Shown: positions 19,136-28,017, counted from the stretch's first letter. The stretch: 64,000 nt of DNA from Natronohydrobacter thiooxidans (GCF_001884735.1 NZ_MJAP01000001.1:186001-250000); one strand, 5' to 3'. Numbers and translations: made by a program. Notes: a model not told the origin generated them from the sequence alone.

Positions 19136-20137
19136 ATGATCGAGACGCCATATCTTCTGTTTCTGGGCGACGCGCCCGACGCTCTGGCCGCCAAGGTCGC
19201 GCAAGGGATCAAGGACTGGCGCCCGGAATTTGCGCTTGGGCAGTTCCGGATGGAGGGCTGCCGCGCCGATATGAAGCTGCCGGACATGACGCTGGCAGAG
19301 GCGAAAGCGGCAGGCGCGAAAACGCTGGTCATCGGGGTGGCCAATCGGGGCGGGGTGATCTCTGCCGCCTGGAAGAAGGTTCTGATCGCGGCGCTGGAGG
19401 AGGGATTTGACCTGGCCTCCGGCCTGCATAACCTGCTGCGCGATGAGCCGGATCTGAAAGCCGTGGCCGAGGCTTGCGGGCGCAAGCTGCATGATGTGCG
19501 CGTGCCATCCGTCGCCTATCCGATTGCCAATGGCATCAAGCGCAGCGGCAAGCGCTGTCTGGCGGTGGGCACGGATTGCTCGGTCGGCAAGATGTATACG
19601 TCGCTCTGCATGGAGCGCGAGATGGTCGCGCGGGGCATGAAGGCCACATTCCGCGCGACCGGGCAGACGGGTATTCTGATCACCGGGGGCGGGGTGCCGC
19701 TGGATGCGGTGATTGCCGATTTCATGGCCGGTTCGGTGGAATGGCTGACGCCGGATAATGACGCCGACCACTGGGATCTGATCGAAGGGCAGGGATCGCT
19801 GTTCCATGTCTCGTATTCCGGGGTGACGATGGCGTTGATCCATGGCGGCCAGCCTGATGCGCTGATCCTGAGCCATGAGCCCACACGCGACCATATGCGC
19901 GGATTGCCGGGCTATGCGCTGCCTTCGCTGGAGGCGCTGCGCGACATGGCGCTGACGCTGGCGCGGGTGGCCAATCCGGCCTGTCAGGTGGTGGGGATCT
20001 CGATCAACACCGCCGGGCTGGGCGAGCAGGAGGCGCTGGAGTATTGCGCCGGGGTCGAGGCCCGGATGGGGCTGCCGACGGTGGATCCGTTCCGCCATGG
20101 CGCGGGGCGGCTCGTGGATGCGCTGGCGGGGATCTGA
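19136..20137 (+). CDS. dgcN: D-glutamate N-acetyltransferase DgcN (DUF1611)
   Basis: DUF1611 protein of 333 residues with a P-loop-like stretch VGTDCSVGKMYTS near residue 148 and GQTGILITGGGVPLDA. Orthologues in marine bacteria have been named DgcN and are reported to acetylate D-glutamate to N-acetyl-D-glutamate for catabolism with the DgcA racemase, whose gene follows 130 bp downstream here. The function rests on that family assignment and the pairing. The ATG at 19136 begins the conserved region; the frame stays open upstream, but without similarity. A tandem repeat begins at its stop codon. Confidence 0.85.
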   Translation: MIETPYLLFLGDAPDALAAKVAQGIKDWRPEFALGQFRMEGCRADMKLPDMTLAEAKAAGAKTLVIGVANRGGVISAAWKKVLIAALEEGFDLASGLHNLLRDEPDLKAVAEACGRKLHDVRVPSVAYPIANGIKRSGKRCLAVGTDCSVGKMYTSLCMEREMVARGMKATFRATGQTGILITGGGVPLDAVIADFMAGSVEWLTPDNDADHWDLIEGQGSLFHVSYSGVTMALIHGGQPDALILSHEPTRDHMRGLPGYALPSLEALRDMALTLARVANPACQVVGISINTAGLGEQEALEYCAGVEARMGLPTVDPFRHGAGRLVDALAGI

Positions 20138-20218
20138 GGGGCGTTGCCCCGGAGTCATGATTTGAGGGGCGTTGCCCCGGGCTCATGACTTGAGGGGCGT
20201 TGCCCCTCTGGGGCCTGC
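20135..20218. repeat. Three tandem 28-bp units after dgcN
   Basis: Units start at 20135, 20163 and 20191, each opening with TGAGGGGCGTTGCCCC; the TGA of the first is the dgcN stop codon. Units 1 and 2 differ at only a few bases (GGAGTCATGATT against GGGCTCATGACT) and unit 3 diverges into GGGGCCTGCGGCCCC. Each holds a GGGGC/GCCCC hairpin. It is followed by CCCCAGAGTATTT and AAGATGAA, words I recognise as common between genes in Rhodobacteraceae. Confidence 0.75.
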
Positions 20219-20266
20219 GGCCCCATTCACCCCAGAGTATTTCGGGCAAGATGAAGGAACAGCCGA

Positions 20267-21226
20267 ATGAAGGTCTTTGACGAGCGGTTTGCGCTGGCCG
20301 AGGTGTTCACCATCGCGCGGGGCTCGCGGACCCATGCGGATGTATTGCGGGTCGAGCTGGTGCGGGACGGGATCACTGGTCAGGGCGAATGCGTGCCCTA
20401 TGCGCGCTATGGCGAGACCATGGGGTCTGTGAGGGCGCAGGTCGAAGGGCTGGCAGAGGGGGTAAGCCGGGCCGCGCTGCAGGAGGCATTGCCCGCCGGA
20501 GCAGCGCGCAATGCGGTCGATTCTACGCTCTGGGACTGGGAAGCAAAGCGCGCGGGGTGCCGGGTCTGGGATCTGCTGGGCCTGCCTGCGCCTGCGCCGG
20601 TGGTCACGGCCTTCACCCTGTCGCTGGAGAGCCCCGAGAAGATGGAGGCGGCGGCACGGCGGCATGCGCATCGTCCGCTTCTGAAGATCAAGCTCGGGAC
20701 GCCGGACGATATGCCACGGCTGGAAGCGGTGCGGCGTGGCGCACCGGAGACGCGGATCATCATTGATGCGAATGAAGGCTGGAGCGCCGAGGTCTATGCC
20801 GATCTGGCCCCGCATCTGCTGCGGCTGGGGGTGGCGATGGTGGAGCAGCCCCTGCCCGCAGGCGCCGATGACATGCTGGCCGAGATTGCGCGGCCCCTGC
20901 CGGTCTGCGCCGATGAGAGCTGCCATGACCGGGCCAGCCTGCCGGGGCTGCGCGGCAAATATGACATGGTGAATATCAAGCTCGACAAGACCGGCGGGCT
21001 GACCGAAGCACTGGCCTTGCGCGATGCCGCGCGGGGGGAAGGGTACGCGGTCATGGTGGGCTGCATGGTGGGGACATCGCTTGCGATGGCGCCTGCAGTG
21101 CTGGTCGCCCAAGGGGCGCAGATCGTCGATCTGGACGGGCCGCTTCTGCTGGCCGAGGACCGTGATCCGCCGCTTCACTATGATGCCAGCGGCGTGCATC
21201 CCCCCTTGCCCGCGCTCTGGGGCTGA
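20267..21226 (+). CDS. dgcA: N-acetyl-D-glutamate racemase DgcA (enolase superfamily)
   Basis: Enolase-superfamily enzyme of 319 residues, muconate-lactonizing/dipeptide-epimerase-like. Visible catalytic features are the LKIKLG lysine (K-x-K), the metal ligands IIIDANEGW, VEQPLP and ADESCHD, and the NIKLDKTGG lysine. These match two-base 1,1-proton-transfer epimerases. Pairing with dgcN supports the N-acetyl-D-glutamate racemase role over L-Ala-D/L-Glu dipeptide epimerase, though sequence alone cannot exclude the latter. Both would act in peptidoglycan-derived D-glutamate use. It is 60 bp upstream of ilvD. Confidence 0.82.
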   Translation: MKVFDERFALAEVFTIARGSRTHADVLRVELVRDGITGQGECVPYARYGETMGSVRAQVEGLAEGVSRAALQEALPAGAARNAVDSTLWDWEAKRAGCRVWDLLGLPAPAPVVTAFTLSLESPEKMEAAARRHAHRPLLKIKLGTPDDMPRLEAVRRGAPETRIIIDANEGWSAEVYADLAPHLLRLGVAMVEQPLPAGADDMLAEIARPLPVCADESCHDRASLPGLRGKYDMVNIKLDKTGGLTEALALRDAARGEGYAVMVGCMVGTSLAMAPAVLVAQGAQIVDLDGPLLLAEDRDPPLHYDASGVHPPLPALWG

Positions 21227-21251
21227 CTACTCTTCCCCATGCCCGGCGTAT

Positions 21252-21267
21252 GCGCTATGCATAGCGC
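21252..21267. promoter_or_regulatory. Perfect 16-bp palindrome upstream of ilvD
   Basis: GCGCTATGCATAGCGC is an uninterrupted inverted repeat between dgcA and ilvD, 20 bases before the ilvD start and just upstream of its GGAGGAT ribosome site. It could be an operator or a small mRNA hairpin. There is no T run for termination. Confidence 0.45.
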
Positions 21268-21286
21268 GATTTCGGAGGATAGCCAG

Positions 21287-23128
21287 ATGCCAAGATACCG
21301 CTCGCGTACAACCACGCATGGACGCAACATGGCCGGGGCCCGTGGGCTCTGGCGGGCCACAGGCATGAAGGAAGGCGATTTCGGCAAGCCGATCATCGCG
21401 ATTGTCAATTCCTTCACGCAATTTGTGCCGGGCCATGTGCATCTGAAGGATCTGGGCCAGATGGTCGCGCGCGAGGTCGAGAAGGCGGGCGGCGTCGCCA
21501 AGGAGTTCAACACGATTGCTGTCGATGACGGCATTGCGATGGGCCATGACGGGATGCTCTATTCGCTGCCCTCGCGCGAAGTGATCGCGGATTCGGTGGA
21601 GTATATGGTCAATGCCCATTGCGCCGATGCGATGGTCTGCATTTCCAATTGCGACAAGATTACGCCGGGCATGCTGATGGCGGCGATGCGGTTGAATATC
21701 CCGACCGTCTTTGTCTCTGGCGGGCCGATGGAAGCGGGCAAGGTCGAGATTGACGGTGTGGTGAAGGCGCTCGATCTGGTCGATGCGATGGTGGTCGCTG
21801 CCGATGACAAATACACCGACGCCCAGGTGCAGGCCATCGAGGAAGAAGCCTGCCCGACCTGCGGGTCGTGCTCGGGCATGTTCACCGCCAATTCGATGAA
21901 CTGCCTGACCGAGGCGCTGGGCCTGTCGCTGCCGGGCAACGGCTCGACACTGGCCACCCATGCCGACCGCAAGAAGCTGTTCCTGCGCGCGGGGCATGTG
22001 ATCGTCGATCTGGCGAAACGTTATTACGAGCAGGATGACGTCAGCGTGTTGCCGCGTTCGATTGCGTCATTTGAAGCCTTCGAGAACGCGATGTCGCTGG
22101 ATATTGCCATGGGCGGGTCCACCAATACGGTGCTGCACCTGCTGGCCGCAGCCTATGAGGGCGAAATCGGCTTTACCATGGCGGATATCGACCGGTTGTC
22201 GCGCAAGGTGCCTTGTCTGTGCAAAGTCGCGCCCGCGAAATCGGATGTGCATATGGAAGATGTCCATCGCGCGGGCGGGATCATGGCGATTCTGGGCGAG
22301 CTCGATCGCGCGGGGCTCTTGCATCGCGATCTGCCCACGGTCCATTCGGAAACCATGGGTCAGGCGCTGGATATGTGGGACGTCAAGCGCACCAATGACC
22401 CGGATGTGCATGATTTCTTCCGCGCGGCACCGGGGGGCGTGCGCACCACGCAGGCTTTCGGGCAGGACAAGCGCTATGGCGCCGTCGATCTGGACCGCGA
22501 AAAAGGTGTGATCCGCGACAAGGCGCATGCGTTCAGTCAGGATGGCGGCCTTGCGGTGCTGTTCGGTAATCTGGCCGAGCAGGGTTGCATCGTGAAAACC
22601 GCAGGGGTGGATGATTCGATTCTGAAATTCTCGGGGCCTGCGCATGTGTTCGAGAGCCAGGATGATGCGGTCAGCGGGATTCTGACCGGCAAGGTCAAGG
22701 CCGGTGAAGTCGTCATCATCCGCTATGAAGGGCCGCGCGGCGGGCCGGGGATGCAGGAGATGCTCTATCCCACCAGCTACCTGAAATCCAAAGGGCTGGG
22801 CGCGGCCTGCGCGCTGGTCACGGATGGGCGGTTCTCGGGCGGCACTTCGGGCCTGTCCATCGGCCATGTCAGCCCGGAGGCGGAAGAAGGCGGGCTGATC
22901 GGGCTGGTGGAGCAGGGCGATCTGGTCGAGATCGACATTCCGAACCGGACGATCCATCTGGCGGTGGATGACGCGACGCTTGCTGCGCGCCGGACCGCGC
23001 AGGAGGCGAAGGGCTGGAAGCCTGCCAAGCCGCGCCCGCGCAAGGTGACGACGGCGCTGCGGGCCTATGCCGCGCTGACGACATCCGCGGCCATGGGGGC
23101 CGTGCGCAGATTGCCGGAAGGACATTGA
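21287..23128 (+). CDS. ilvD: Dihydroxy-acid dehydratase
   Basis: Iron-sulfur dehydratase of 613 residues that converts 2,3-dihydroxy-isovalerate and -methylvalerate to the 2-oxo acids of valine and isoleucine synthesis. It is close to E. coli IlvD from the first residues ([19 protein letters not shown]). The cluster cysteines are visible in [11 protein letters not shown] and [18 protein letters not shown], and the C-terminal [18 protein letters not shown] block is present. ATG at 21287 follows GGAGGAT. The stop is 2 bp from the start of the D-amino-acid transaminase, so the two are co-transcribed. 2-oxoisovalerate is also the substrate of PanB. Confidence 0.96.
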   Translation: MPRYRSRTTTHGRNMAGARGLWRATGMKEGDFGKPIIAIVNSFTQFVPGHVHLKDLGQMVAREVEKAGGVAKEFNTIAVDDGIAMGHDGMLYSLPSREVIADSVEYMVNAHCADAMVCISNCDKITPGMLMAAMRLNIPTVFVSGGPMEAGKVEIDGVVKALDLVDAMVVAADDKYTDAQVQAIEEEACPTCGSCSGMFTANSMNCLTEALGLSLPGNGSTLATHADRKKLFLRAGHVIVDLAKRYYEQDDVSVLPRSIASFEAFENAMSLDIAMGGSTNTVLHLLAAAYEGEIGFTMADIDRLSRKVPCLCKVAPAKSDVHMEDVHRAGGIMAILGELDRAGLLHRDLPTVHSETMGQALDMWDVKRTNDPDVHDFFRAAPGGVRTTQAFGQDKRYGAVDLDREKGVIRDKAHAFSQDGGLAVLFGNLAEQGCIVKTAGVDDSILKFSGPAHVFESQDDAVSGILTGKVKAGEVVIIRYEGPRGGPGMQEMLYPTSYLKSKGLGAACALVTDGRFSGGTSGLSIGHVSPEAEEGGLIGLVEQGDLVEIDIPNRTIHLAVDDATLAARRTAQEAKGWKPAKPRPRKVTTALRAYAALTTSAAMGAVRRLPEGH

Positions 23129-23130
23129 GA

Positions 23131-23994
23131 ATGAGCCGTATCGTCTATGTGAATGGCACCTATCTGCCAGAGGGTGAGGCCACGGTGTCGATCTTTGACC
23201 GTGGTTTCCTGATGGCGGATGGTGTCTATGAGGTGACGACGGTCCTCGATGGCAAGCTGATCGATTTTGACGGGCATCTTACCCGGTTGCAGCGGTCACT
23301 GGACGAGCTGGACATCGCCAATCCGATGTCGCGCGACGAATGGCTGGAGGTGCATCGCCAGCTGGTCGCGCAGAATGGCGTCGATCAGGGCATGATCTAT
23401 CTGCAGGTGACGCGCGGGGCGCCGGGGGACCGGGATTTCATTTTCCCTGACCCCGAGACGACTACGCCGACCGTGGTGCTGTTCACGCAATCGAATCCGA
23501 CCCTGATCGACAGCCCGAAGGCTGCGAAGGGCATCAAGGTCATCACGATTGACGATATCCGCTGGGGCCGTCGCGATATCAAGACGGTGCAGCTTCTGTA
23601 CCCGTCGATGGGCAAGATGATGGCGATCAAGGCGGGCGCAGATGATGCCTGGCTGACGCAGGATGGCGAAGTGACCGAGGGCACCTCGAACAACGCCTAT
23701 ATCATCAAGAACGGGCGGATCATCACGCGGGCGCTGTCGAATGACATTCTGCACGGGATCACCCGCGCCGCCGTGCTGCGTTTCGCGCGCGAGGCACAAA
23801 TGCCGGTCGAGGAGCGCAGCTTCACGGTGGATGAGGCGAAAACGGCGGATGAGGCTTTCGTGACCTCGGCCAGCACTTTCGTCATGCCGGTGGTCGAGAT
23901 CGACGGGGCGAGATTGGGCGAGGGCAAGCCGGGGCCGATGGCGCTGCGGTTGCGCGAGATCTATATCGAGGAGAGCCGGAAGGCGGCGGTCTGA
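23131..23994 (+). CDS. dat: D-amino-acid transaminase (class IV aminotransferase)
   Basis: PLP enzyme of 287 residues from fold type IV. It starts with the DRGFLMADGVYEV block near residue 24, has the catalytic-lysine region KTVQLLYPSMGKMMA and ends the active site with TEGTSNNAYI. These features match D-alanine transaminases, which interconvert D-alanine/2-oxoglutarate and pyruvate/D-glutamate, better than IlvE or PabC. The ATG at 23131 follows GGAAGGAC; a TTG two codons earlier overlaps ilvD. D-glutamate produced here would be the DgcN substrate. Confidence 0.88.
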   Translation: MSRIVYVNGTYLPEGEATVSIFDRGFLMADGVYEVTTVLDGKLIDFDGHLTRLQRSLDELDIANPMSRDEWLEVHRQLVAQNGVDQGMIYLQVTRGAPGDRDFIFPDPETTTPTVVLFTQSNPTLIDSPKAAKGIKVITIDDIRWGRRDIKTVQLLYPSMGKMMAIKAGADDAWLTQDGEVTEGTSNNAYIIKNGRIITRALSNDILHGITRAAVLRFAREAQMPVEERSFTVDEAKTADEAFVTSASTFVMPVVEIDGARLGEGKPGPMALRLREIYIEESRKAAV

Positions 23995-24001
23995 CTTCAA
24001 G

Positions 24002-24035
24002 GCGGGCCGCGTTCTGTCATCGGAATGCGGCCCGC
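24002..24035. terminator. Hairpin after dat, possible terminator without U tract
   Basis: Thirteen-base arms GCGGGCCGCGTTC and GAATGCGGCCCGC, with one G-T pair, enclose an 8-base loop 7 bases after the dat stop. The downstream sequence lacks a T run, so it may stabilise mRNA ends or act with Rho. Confidence 0.4.
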
Positions 24036-24076
24036 GAGGCAAGAATTATCGTGTTGTTACAATGATCTGGAGCGCT

Positions 24077-24454
24077 TCAATCGGGCTGGCGGAAGCGCAG
24101 GCAACCGGGCGCATCAGAGGGTATCCGCGCATTGGCCCATGCCGGGAGCGCGATATCGTTCTCGAATTCCGCACAAAGCACGAGGTCGCTGCCGGATTGT
24201 AGCTCTATGCGGTACAGTTGATCTGTGAACGGGTCGCGATCACGAGGACGGGACGGGCAGTCGGGCGAGGAGGCGTCGATGCTGTCTTCGGTGCGCAGCA
24301 GGCAGCGGAGATGCCAATGCAGGGCGTTCAGATCGTTCAGGCGTATCGCATCGCGTCGATCGGAACGCGCCTGAACCGGGCCGCCGACAGTCCAGAGCCC
24401 GGCGAGGATCGAGGCGGCAACCAGTAGCGTCAGCGCAATCAGGGCGGCGCGCAT
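24077..24454 (-). CDS. Hypothetical protein with N-terminal membrane anchor
   Basis: Unrecognised protein of 125 residues. The first 23 residues form a hydrophobic helix (ALIALTLLVAASILAGLW), which suggests a membrane-anchored or secreted protein. The rest is polar with three cysteines (CLL, DCPSR, CAEF) and a C-terminal APGCLRF, so disulfide bonds are possible. It starts 1 bp after the stop of the membrane gene upstream, as the last gene of a three-gene leftward operon with it and the DUF1244 gene. Confidence 0.65.
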   Translation of the reverse strand: MRAALIALTLLVAASILAGLWTVGGPVQARSDRRDAIRLNDLNALHWHLRCLLRTEDSIDASSPDCPSRPRDRDPFTDQLYRIELQSGSDLVLCAEFENDIALPAWANARIPSDAPGCLRFRQPD

Positions 24455-24455
24455 G

Positions 24456-25076
24456 TCAGTCCTCTTGCAGAAAACTGCGCCCCCACAGGAGCACGACGAA
24501 GGCCACTGCGGCGACGAGCGCGGATTTTGCGAGGAAATGCAGGGTCAGCGCGCCACTGAGGCCGGTATAGACCGCCGTTACCGCGCTGCCGAGAAGCACG
24601 AGTGCCGACAGGAACAGTGCCACCGCCCCGAAGCCGTGGCGCACCGGCGTCTTGCGCTGGCCGGGATCTGCGCGCGCGGCGGTTTCTGCGCGATGGTTGA
24701 GCCATAGAAACAGGGGCAGGAGCACGATCAGGACCGCGATGGACCAGCGCATGGAATCGGCGTCAGTGAAGCCGTCGTGCAGCGGATCGGGCAACCAGCG
24801 CGCGATCAGCGCAAAGCCGAGGCTGACCAGATGCCAGGTGAGCGACAGGACTGCCACACCCATCAGCCCATAGAGCAGCACATCGCGCCCCGAAACCGTC
24901 TGGCGTGGGCGCGGGACAGGAAGGCGCAGCCCGCCATCCGTCCAGAGCGCAAGGGCTGCTTCGATTTCATGCGCAGGCCAGCCCGCATCTGTCAGCGCCT
25001 GGCGCAGCTCTTCGGGGGAATGGCCCGCGCGCAAGCCCGCCTCGATGAAGCGCGCGATCTCGGGGGAGGTGGACAT
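24456..25076 (-). CDS. Membrane protein, DUF5671-like
   Basis: 206 residues. The N-terminal 45 residues form a small helical domain (IARFIEAGLRAGHSPEELRQ then WPAHEIEAALALW) resembling a UBA-like fold. About four transmembrane helices follow. The layout matches DUF5671-type membrane proteins; function is unknown. Its ATG directly follows the TGA of the DUF1244 gene, so the two are coupled. Confidence 0.7.
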   Translation of the reverse strand: MSTSPEIARFIEAGLRAGHSPEELRQALTDAGWPAHEIEAALALWTDGGLRLPVPRPRQTVSGRDVLLYGLMGVAVLSLTWHLVSLGFALIARWLPDPLHDGFTDADSMRWSIAVLIVLLPLFLWLNHRAETAARADPGQRKTPVRHGFGAVALFLSALVLLGSAVTAVYTGLSGALTLHFLAKSALVAAVAFVVLLWGRSFLQED

Positions 25077-25391
25077 TCAGCTGTCCTTGTTGCCGACATT
25101 CTCGGCGAAAGCCTTGCCGAAAGCTGCCTGTTTCTCGGCGCTGGCCTCGGTCTGGTATTTCTGCCGCCATTCCTCATAGGGCATGCCGTAGATGATTTCG
25201 CGGGCGGCATCCTTGTCCATCTCGATCCCGCGCGCATTGGCGGCTTCCTGATACCAGCGCGACAGGCAGTTGCGGCAGAAGCCGGCAAGGTTCATCATGT
25301 CGATATTCTGAACATCGGTCCGGCGATTGAGATGGTCCAGAAGGGTGCGGAATGCTGCGGCTTCCAGTTCTGTGCGGGTTGTGTCATTCAT
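25077..25391 (-). CDS. DUF1244 family protein
   Basis: Small soluble protein of 104 residues with the conserved DUF1244 core: FRTLLDHLNRRTDVQNIDMMNL, then AGFCRNCLSRWYQEAA with a CxxC pair, and GMPYEEW. It is common in alpha- and gammaproteobacteria. The CxxC and conserved histidine suggest metal binding, but no role is established to my knowledge. First gene of the leftward operon, divergent from pyk. Confidence 0.85.
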   Translation of the reverse strand: MNDTTRTELEAAAFRTLLDHLNRRTDVQNIDMMNLAGFCRNCLSRWYQEAANARGIEMDKDAAREIIYGMPYEEWRQKYQTEASAEKQAAFGKAFAENVGNKDS

Positions 25392-25484
25392 GGGGCACCT
25401 GTTTTGCTCTCAACTGTAACCTGAACATCGCGTATAGCGGCGTCAAGCGTCGCCACCCTTGCAAACAGTACCGAAACTGCTATT

Positions 25485-25498
25485 TGTTTGCGCTAACG
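25485..25498. promoter_or_regulatory. LacI-type operator-like site upstream of pyk
   Basis: TGTTTGCGCTAACG matches the symmetric word TGTTAGCGCTAACA at 12 of 14 positions, with the central CG step typical of LacI-family operators. It lies 82 bases before the pyk start. In Rhodobacteraceae the LacI-family regulator CceR controls central carbon genes including pyruvate kinase, so this is a candidate CceR site; the exact consensus is from memory. Confidence 0.45.
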
Positions 25499-25579
25499 GT
25501 TTCTGGATTCCCGAAACCTGTCATACATCGCCTGTATTCATCTCTCATCGCGGTGTCATACCGTGCGAAAGGACCCCGA

Positions 25580-27040
25580 ATGACCTCTCCGTTGCGTCGT
25601 CATCGCATGATCAAGATCGTGGCCACGCTTGGCCCCTCCTCGTCGAGCTATGAGATGATCCGAACGCTGTTCGAGGCGGGTGCTGATGTCTTTCGTCTGA
25701 ACATGAGCCATGGCAGCCATGACGAGATTGCCGCGCGCCATGCGATTATCCGCAAGGTTGAGGCGGATCTGGGCCGTCCTATCGGGATTCTGGCAGATCT
25801 TCAGGGGCCCAAACTGCGCGTGGGAACATTCGCCGATGACGCGGTTGATCTGGTCGAGGGGCAGGCGTTCCGTATGGATCTGGACAAGGCACCGGGGGAT
25901 AAGAGCCGTGTGCACCTGCCGCATCCGGAGATTTTCAAGGCGCTGGAGCCCGGTTCGGAGCTGCTGGTCAATGATGGCAAGATCCGGATGAAGGTCAATG
26001 ACTGCAGCGCGGAACATGCCAATTGCACCGTGACCGTGGGCGGCACGATCTCGAACCGCAAGGGCGTGAATGTGCCGGATGTGGTGCTGCCGCTGGCCGC
26101 GCTGTCGGACAAGGACCGCAAGGATCTGGAATTTGTCTGTCGGCTGGGCGTGGACTGGCTGGCGCTGTCTTTCGTGCAGCGCGCCTCGGATGTGTCGGAA
26201 GCGCGTGAACTGGCGCAGGGCCGTGCCGCGATCCTGTCGAAGATCGAGAAGCCCGCAGCGGTCAAGGCTTTCGAGGAGATCCTGTCGGTCTCTGACGGGA
26301 TCATGGTGGCGCGTGGTGATCTGGGGGTCGAATTGCCGGTGCAGAATGTGCCGCCGATCCAGAAGCGGCTGGTACGCCGGGCCCGCGCGGCTGCAAAACC
26401 CGTGATCGTGGCGACGCAGATGCTGGAATCGATGATCGAGAGCCCGATGCCCACGCGGGCAGAGGTGTCGGATGTGGCGACGGCGATTTATGAGGGGGCG
26501 GATGCGGTGATGCTCTCGGCCGAATCGGCGGCGGGCCAGTATCCGGTGGAAGCGGTCATGACGATGAACAATGTCGCCATCGAGGTCGAGAATGACCCGA
26601 CCTATATCGAGATCCTTGATTCCTCGCGCAAGGTGACGCATCGCACGATTGCTGACGGGATTGTCGCGGCGGCCCGCGAACTGGCGGAGAAGACCGATAT
26701 CGCGGCGATCTGCTGTTTCACCCAGTCGGGCACGACGGCCAATCTGGTCGCACGCGAGCGCCCGCATGTGCCGATCATCGCGATCACACAATTTCAGCCG
26801 GTCGCCCGTCGCATGTCGCTGGTCTGGGGTGTGCATTGCGAGACGGTCAGCGGCGAGGTCGAACGGTTCAAGAAAGCGGTCCTGAACGCCGTGCGCGTGG
26901 CGCGCAAATATGAATTTGCCAAGGAAACCGACCAGATTCTGGTCACGGCGGGGATCCCGTTCAATCAGCCCGGCACGACGAATATCCTGCGCGTCGCGCC
27001 TTGTGCAGAGCACTTGATCGCGCAAGGGGAGCCGGAGTAG
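25580..27040 (+). CDS. pyk: Pyruvate kinase
   Basis: Glycolytic enzyme of 486 residues that transfers phosphate from phosphoenolpyruvate to ADP. Motifs in order: KIVATLGPSSSSYE near residue 11, RLNMSHG, LADLQGPKLR, ILSKIEKPAA with the catalytic lysine, MVARGDLGVELP, and ATQMLESMIESPMPTRAEVSDVA. The C-terminal domain has the phosphate-loop CFTQSGTTANLVARERP. The ATG at 25580 follows GAAAGGAC; the 76-codon upstream extension is not conserved. A LacI-type operator-like site lies upstream. Confidence 0.96.
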   Translation: MTSPLRRHRMIKIVATLGPSSSSYEMIRTLFEAGADVFRLNMSHGSHDEIAARHAIIRKVEADLGRPIGILADLQGPKLRVGTFADDAVDLVEGQAFRMDLDKAPGDKSRVHLPHPEIFKALEPGSELLVNDGKIRMKVNDCSAEHANCTVTVGGTISNRKGVNVPDVVLPLAALSDKDRKDLEFVCRLGVDWLALSFVQRASDVSEARELAQGRAAILSKIEKPAAVKAFEEILSVSDGIMVARGDLGVELPVQNVPPIQKRLVRRARAAAKPVIVATQMLESMIESPMPTRAEVSDVATAIYEGADAVMLSAESAAGQYPVEAVMTMNNVAIEVENDPTYIEILDSSRKVTHRTIADGIVAAARELAEKTDIAAICCFTQSGTTANLVARERPHVPIIAITQFQPVARRMSLVWGVHCETVSGEVERFKKAVLNAVRVARKYEFAKETDQILVTAGIPFNQPGTTNILRVAPCAEHLIAQGEPE

Positions 27041-27070
27041 GCTCTGGCGGTATCTTGACCGCGGTGGCCC

Positions 27071-27304
27071 ATGGAATACGAGACACTCTTTCTCCTGGGC
27101 GTATATCTGTTGCCTCTGGCATTTGTCAGCCTGGTGGGCGCCTGGGCCTCGGGCCGGGTGCCCGTGCTGGCCATGCTGCTCGGCGCGGGTGCCATCGGGA
27201 TTTTCGGCTATGTCCATGCGCGGCGCGATGAGGGTCTGTTCGACTGGCGCGAGATACCCGAACTGACCTTGATGGTGATTGCCCGGCTTATTGCGCTTTT
27301 CTAG
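27071..27304 (+). CDS. Small two-helix membrane protein
   Basis: 77 residues with two hydrophobic segments (about 7-23 and 31-46) and a third weaker one at the end (LMVIARLIALF). GC3 is high, as in its neighbours, and it starts 30 bp after pyk on the same strand. It is an unrecognised small membrane protein; no domain is assigned. Confidence 0.65.
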   Translation: MEYETLFLLGVYLLPLAFVSLVGAWASGRVPVLAMLLGAGAIGIFGYVHARRDEGLFDWREIPELTLMVIARLIALF

Positions 27305-27420
27305 GGCAGGGGCTTGCGGCCCGGCGTGATCTGCGGTATCGGGCGCGCTCCAAACACATGTGTCCGGCCCCGGTGGCATGCCGAGTCGCATGATCCAACC
27401 TCCAGTGAAAGGAGTTTGAA

Positions 27421-27621
27421 ATGCCCAAGATGAAGACCAAATCGGGCGCGAAAAAGCGCTTCTCCATGACCGCTTCTGGCAAGGTCAAGGCAGGTCAGGC
27501 CGGCAAACGCCATGGCATGATCAAACGGACCAAGAAGTTCATTCGTGACGCACGCGGCAATACGATCCTGTCGGATCAGGATTCGCGTATCGTCAAGAAA
27601 TACATGCCCTACGACCGCTAA
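27421..27621 (+). CDS. rpmI: 50S ribosomal protein L35
   Basis: Large-subunit protein of 66 residues, beginning [14 protein letters not shown] and ending KYMPYDR, as in alphaproteobacterial L35. AAAGGAG lies 6-7 bases before the ATG. It is 12 bp upstream of rplT in the usual rpmI-rplT pair. infC is not immediately upstream, unlike in many bacteria; the 115-bp leader may be where L20 acts on its own mRNA. Confidence 0.97.
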   Translation: MPKMKTKSGAKKRFSMTASGKVKAGQAGKRHGMIKRTKKFIRDARGNTILSDQDSRIVKKYMPYDR

Positions 27622-27633
27622 GGAGCCGCTGTC

Positions 27634-27996
27634 ATGTCTCGAGTCAAATCCGGCACCGTCACCCACGCCCGTCACCGCAAGGTCATCAAGGCGGCCAAGG
27701 GCTATTATGGCGCGCGCTCGCGCAATTTCCGCACCGCAACGCAGGCTGTGGACAAGGCCAACCAATACGCGACCCGCGACCGCAAGGTGCGCAAGCGCAA
27801 TTTCCGTGCACTCTGGATCCAGCGGATCAACGCCGCCGTGCGCGAGATCGACCCCACGCTGACCTATTCGCGTTTCATCAACGCGCTGGGCCTGGCCGGG
27901 ATCGAAGTGGACCGCAAGGTTCTGGCCGATCTCGCTGTGCACGAACCCGATGCGTTCGGTCAGATCGTGGCCAAGGCGAAAGCCGCGCTGGCCTGA
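27634..27996 (+). CDS. rplT: 50S ribosomal protein L20
   Basis: Assembly-initiating 23S-binding protein of 120 residues with the typical [21 protein letters not shown] start and [24 protein letters not shown]. It forms an operon with rpmI and is followed by a clear intrinsic terminator. Confidence 0.97.
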   Translation: MSRVKSGTVTHARHRKVIKAAKGYYGARSRNFRTATQAVDKANQYATRDRKVRKRNFRALWIQRINAAVREIDPTLTYSRFINALGLAGIEVDRKVLADLAVHEPDAFGQIVAKAKAALA

Positions 27997-28017
27997 GTGA
28001 GGCCCATGAAAGACTTG

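Noticed and set aside
20135..20218. Possible CRISPR array
   Set aside because: The three 28-bp units are directly adjacent with no unique spacers and are hairpins; no cas genes are present.
25352..25579. 76-codon extension of pyruvate kinase
   Set aside because: It covers the divergent promoter region and the operator-like site and has no similarity; GAAAGGAC marks the ATG at 25580.
25556..27391. A 611-codon minus-strand frame over pyk
   Set aside because: Antisense shadow of pyruvate kinase with the same arginine/histidine-rich composition; no start signal or family.
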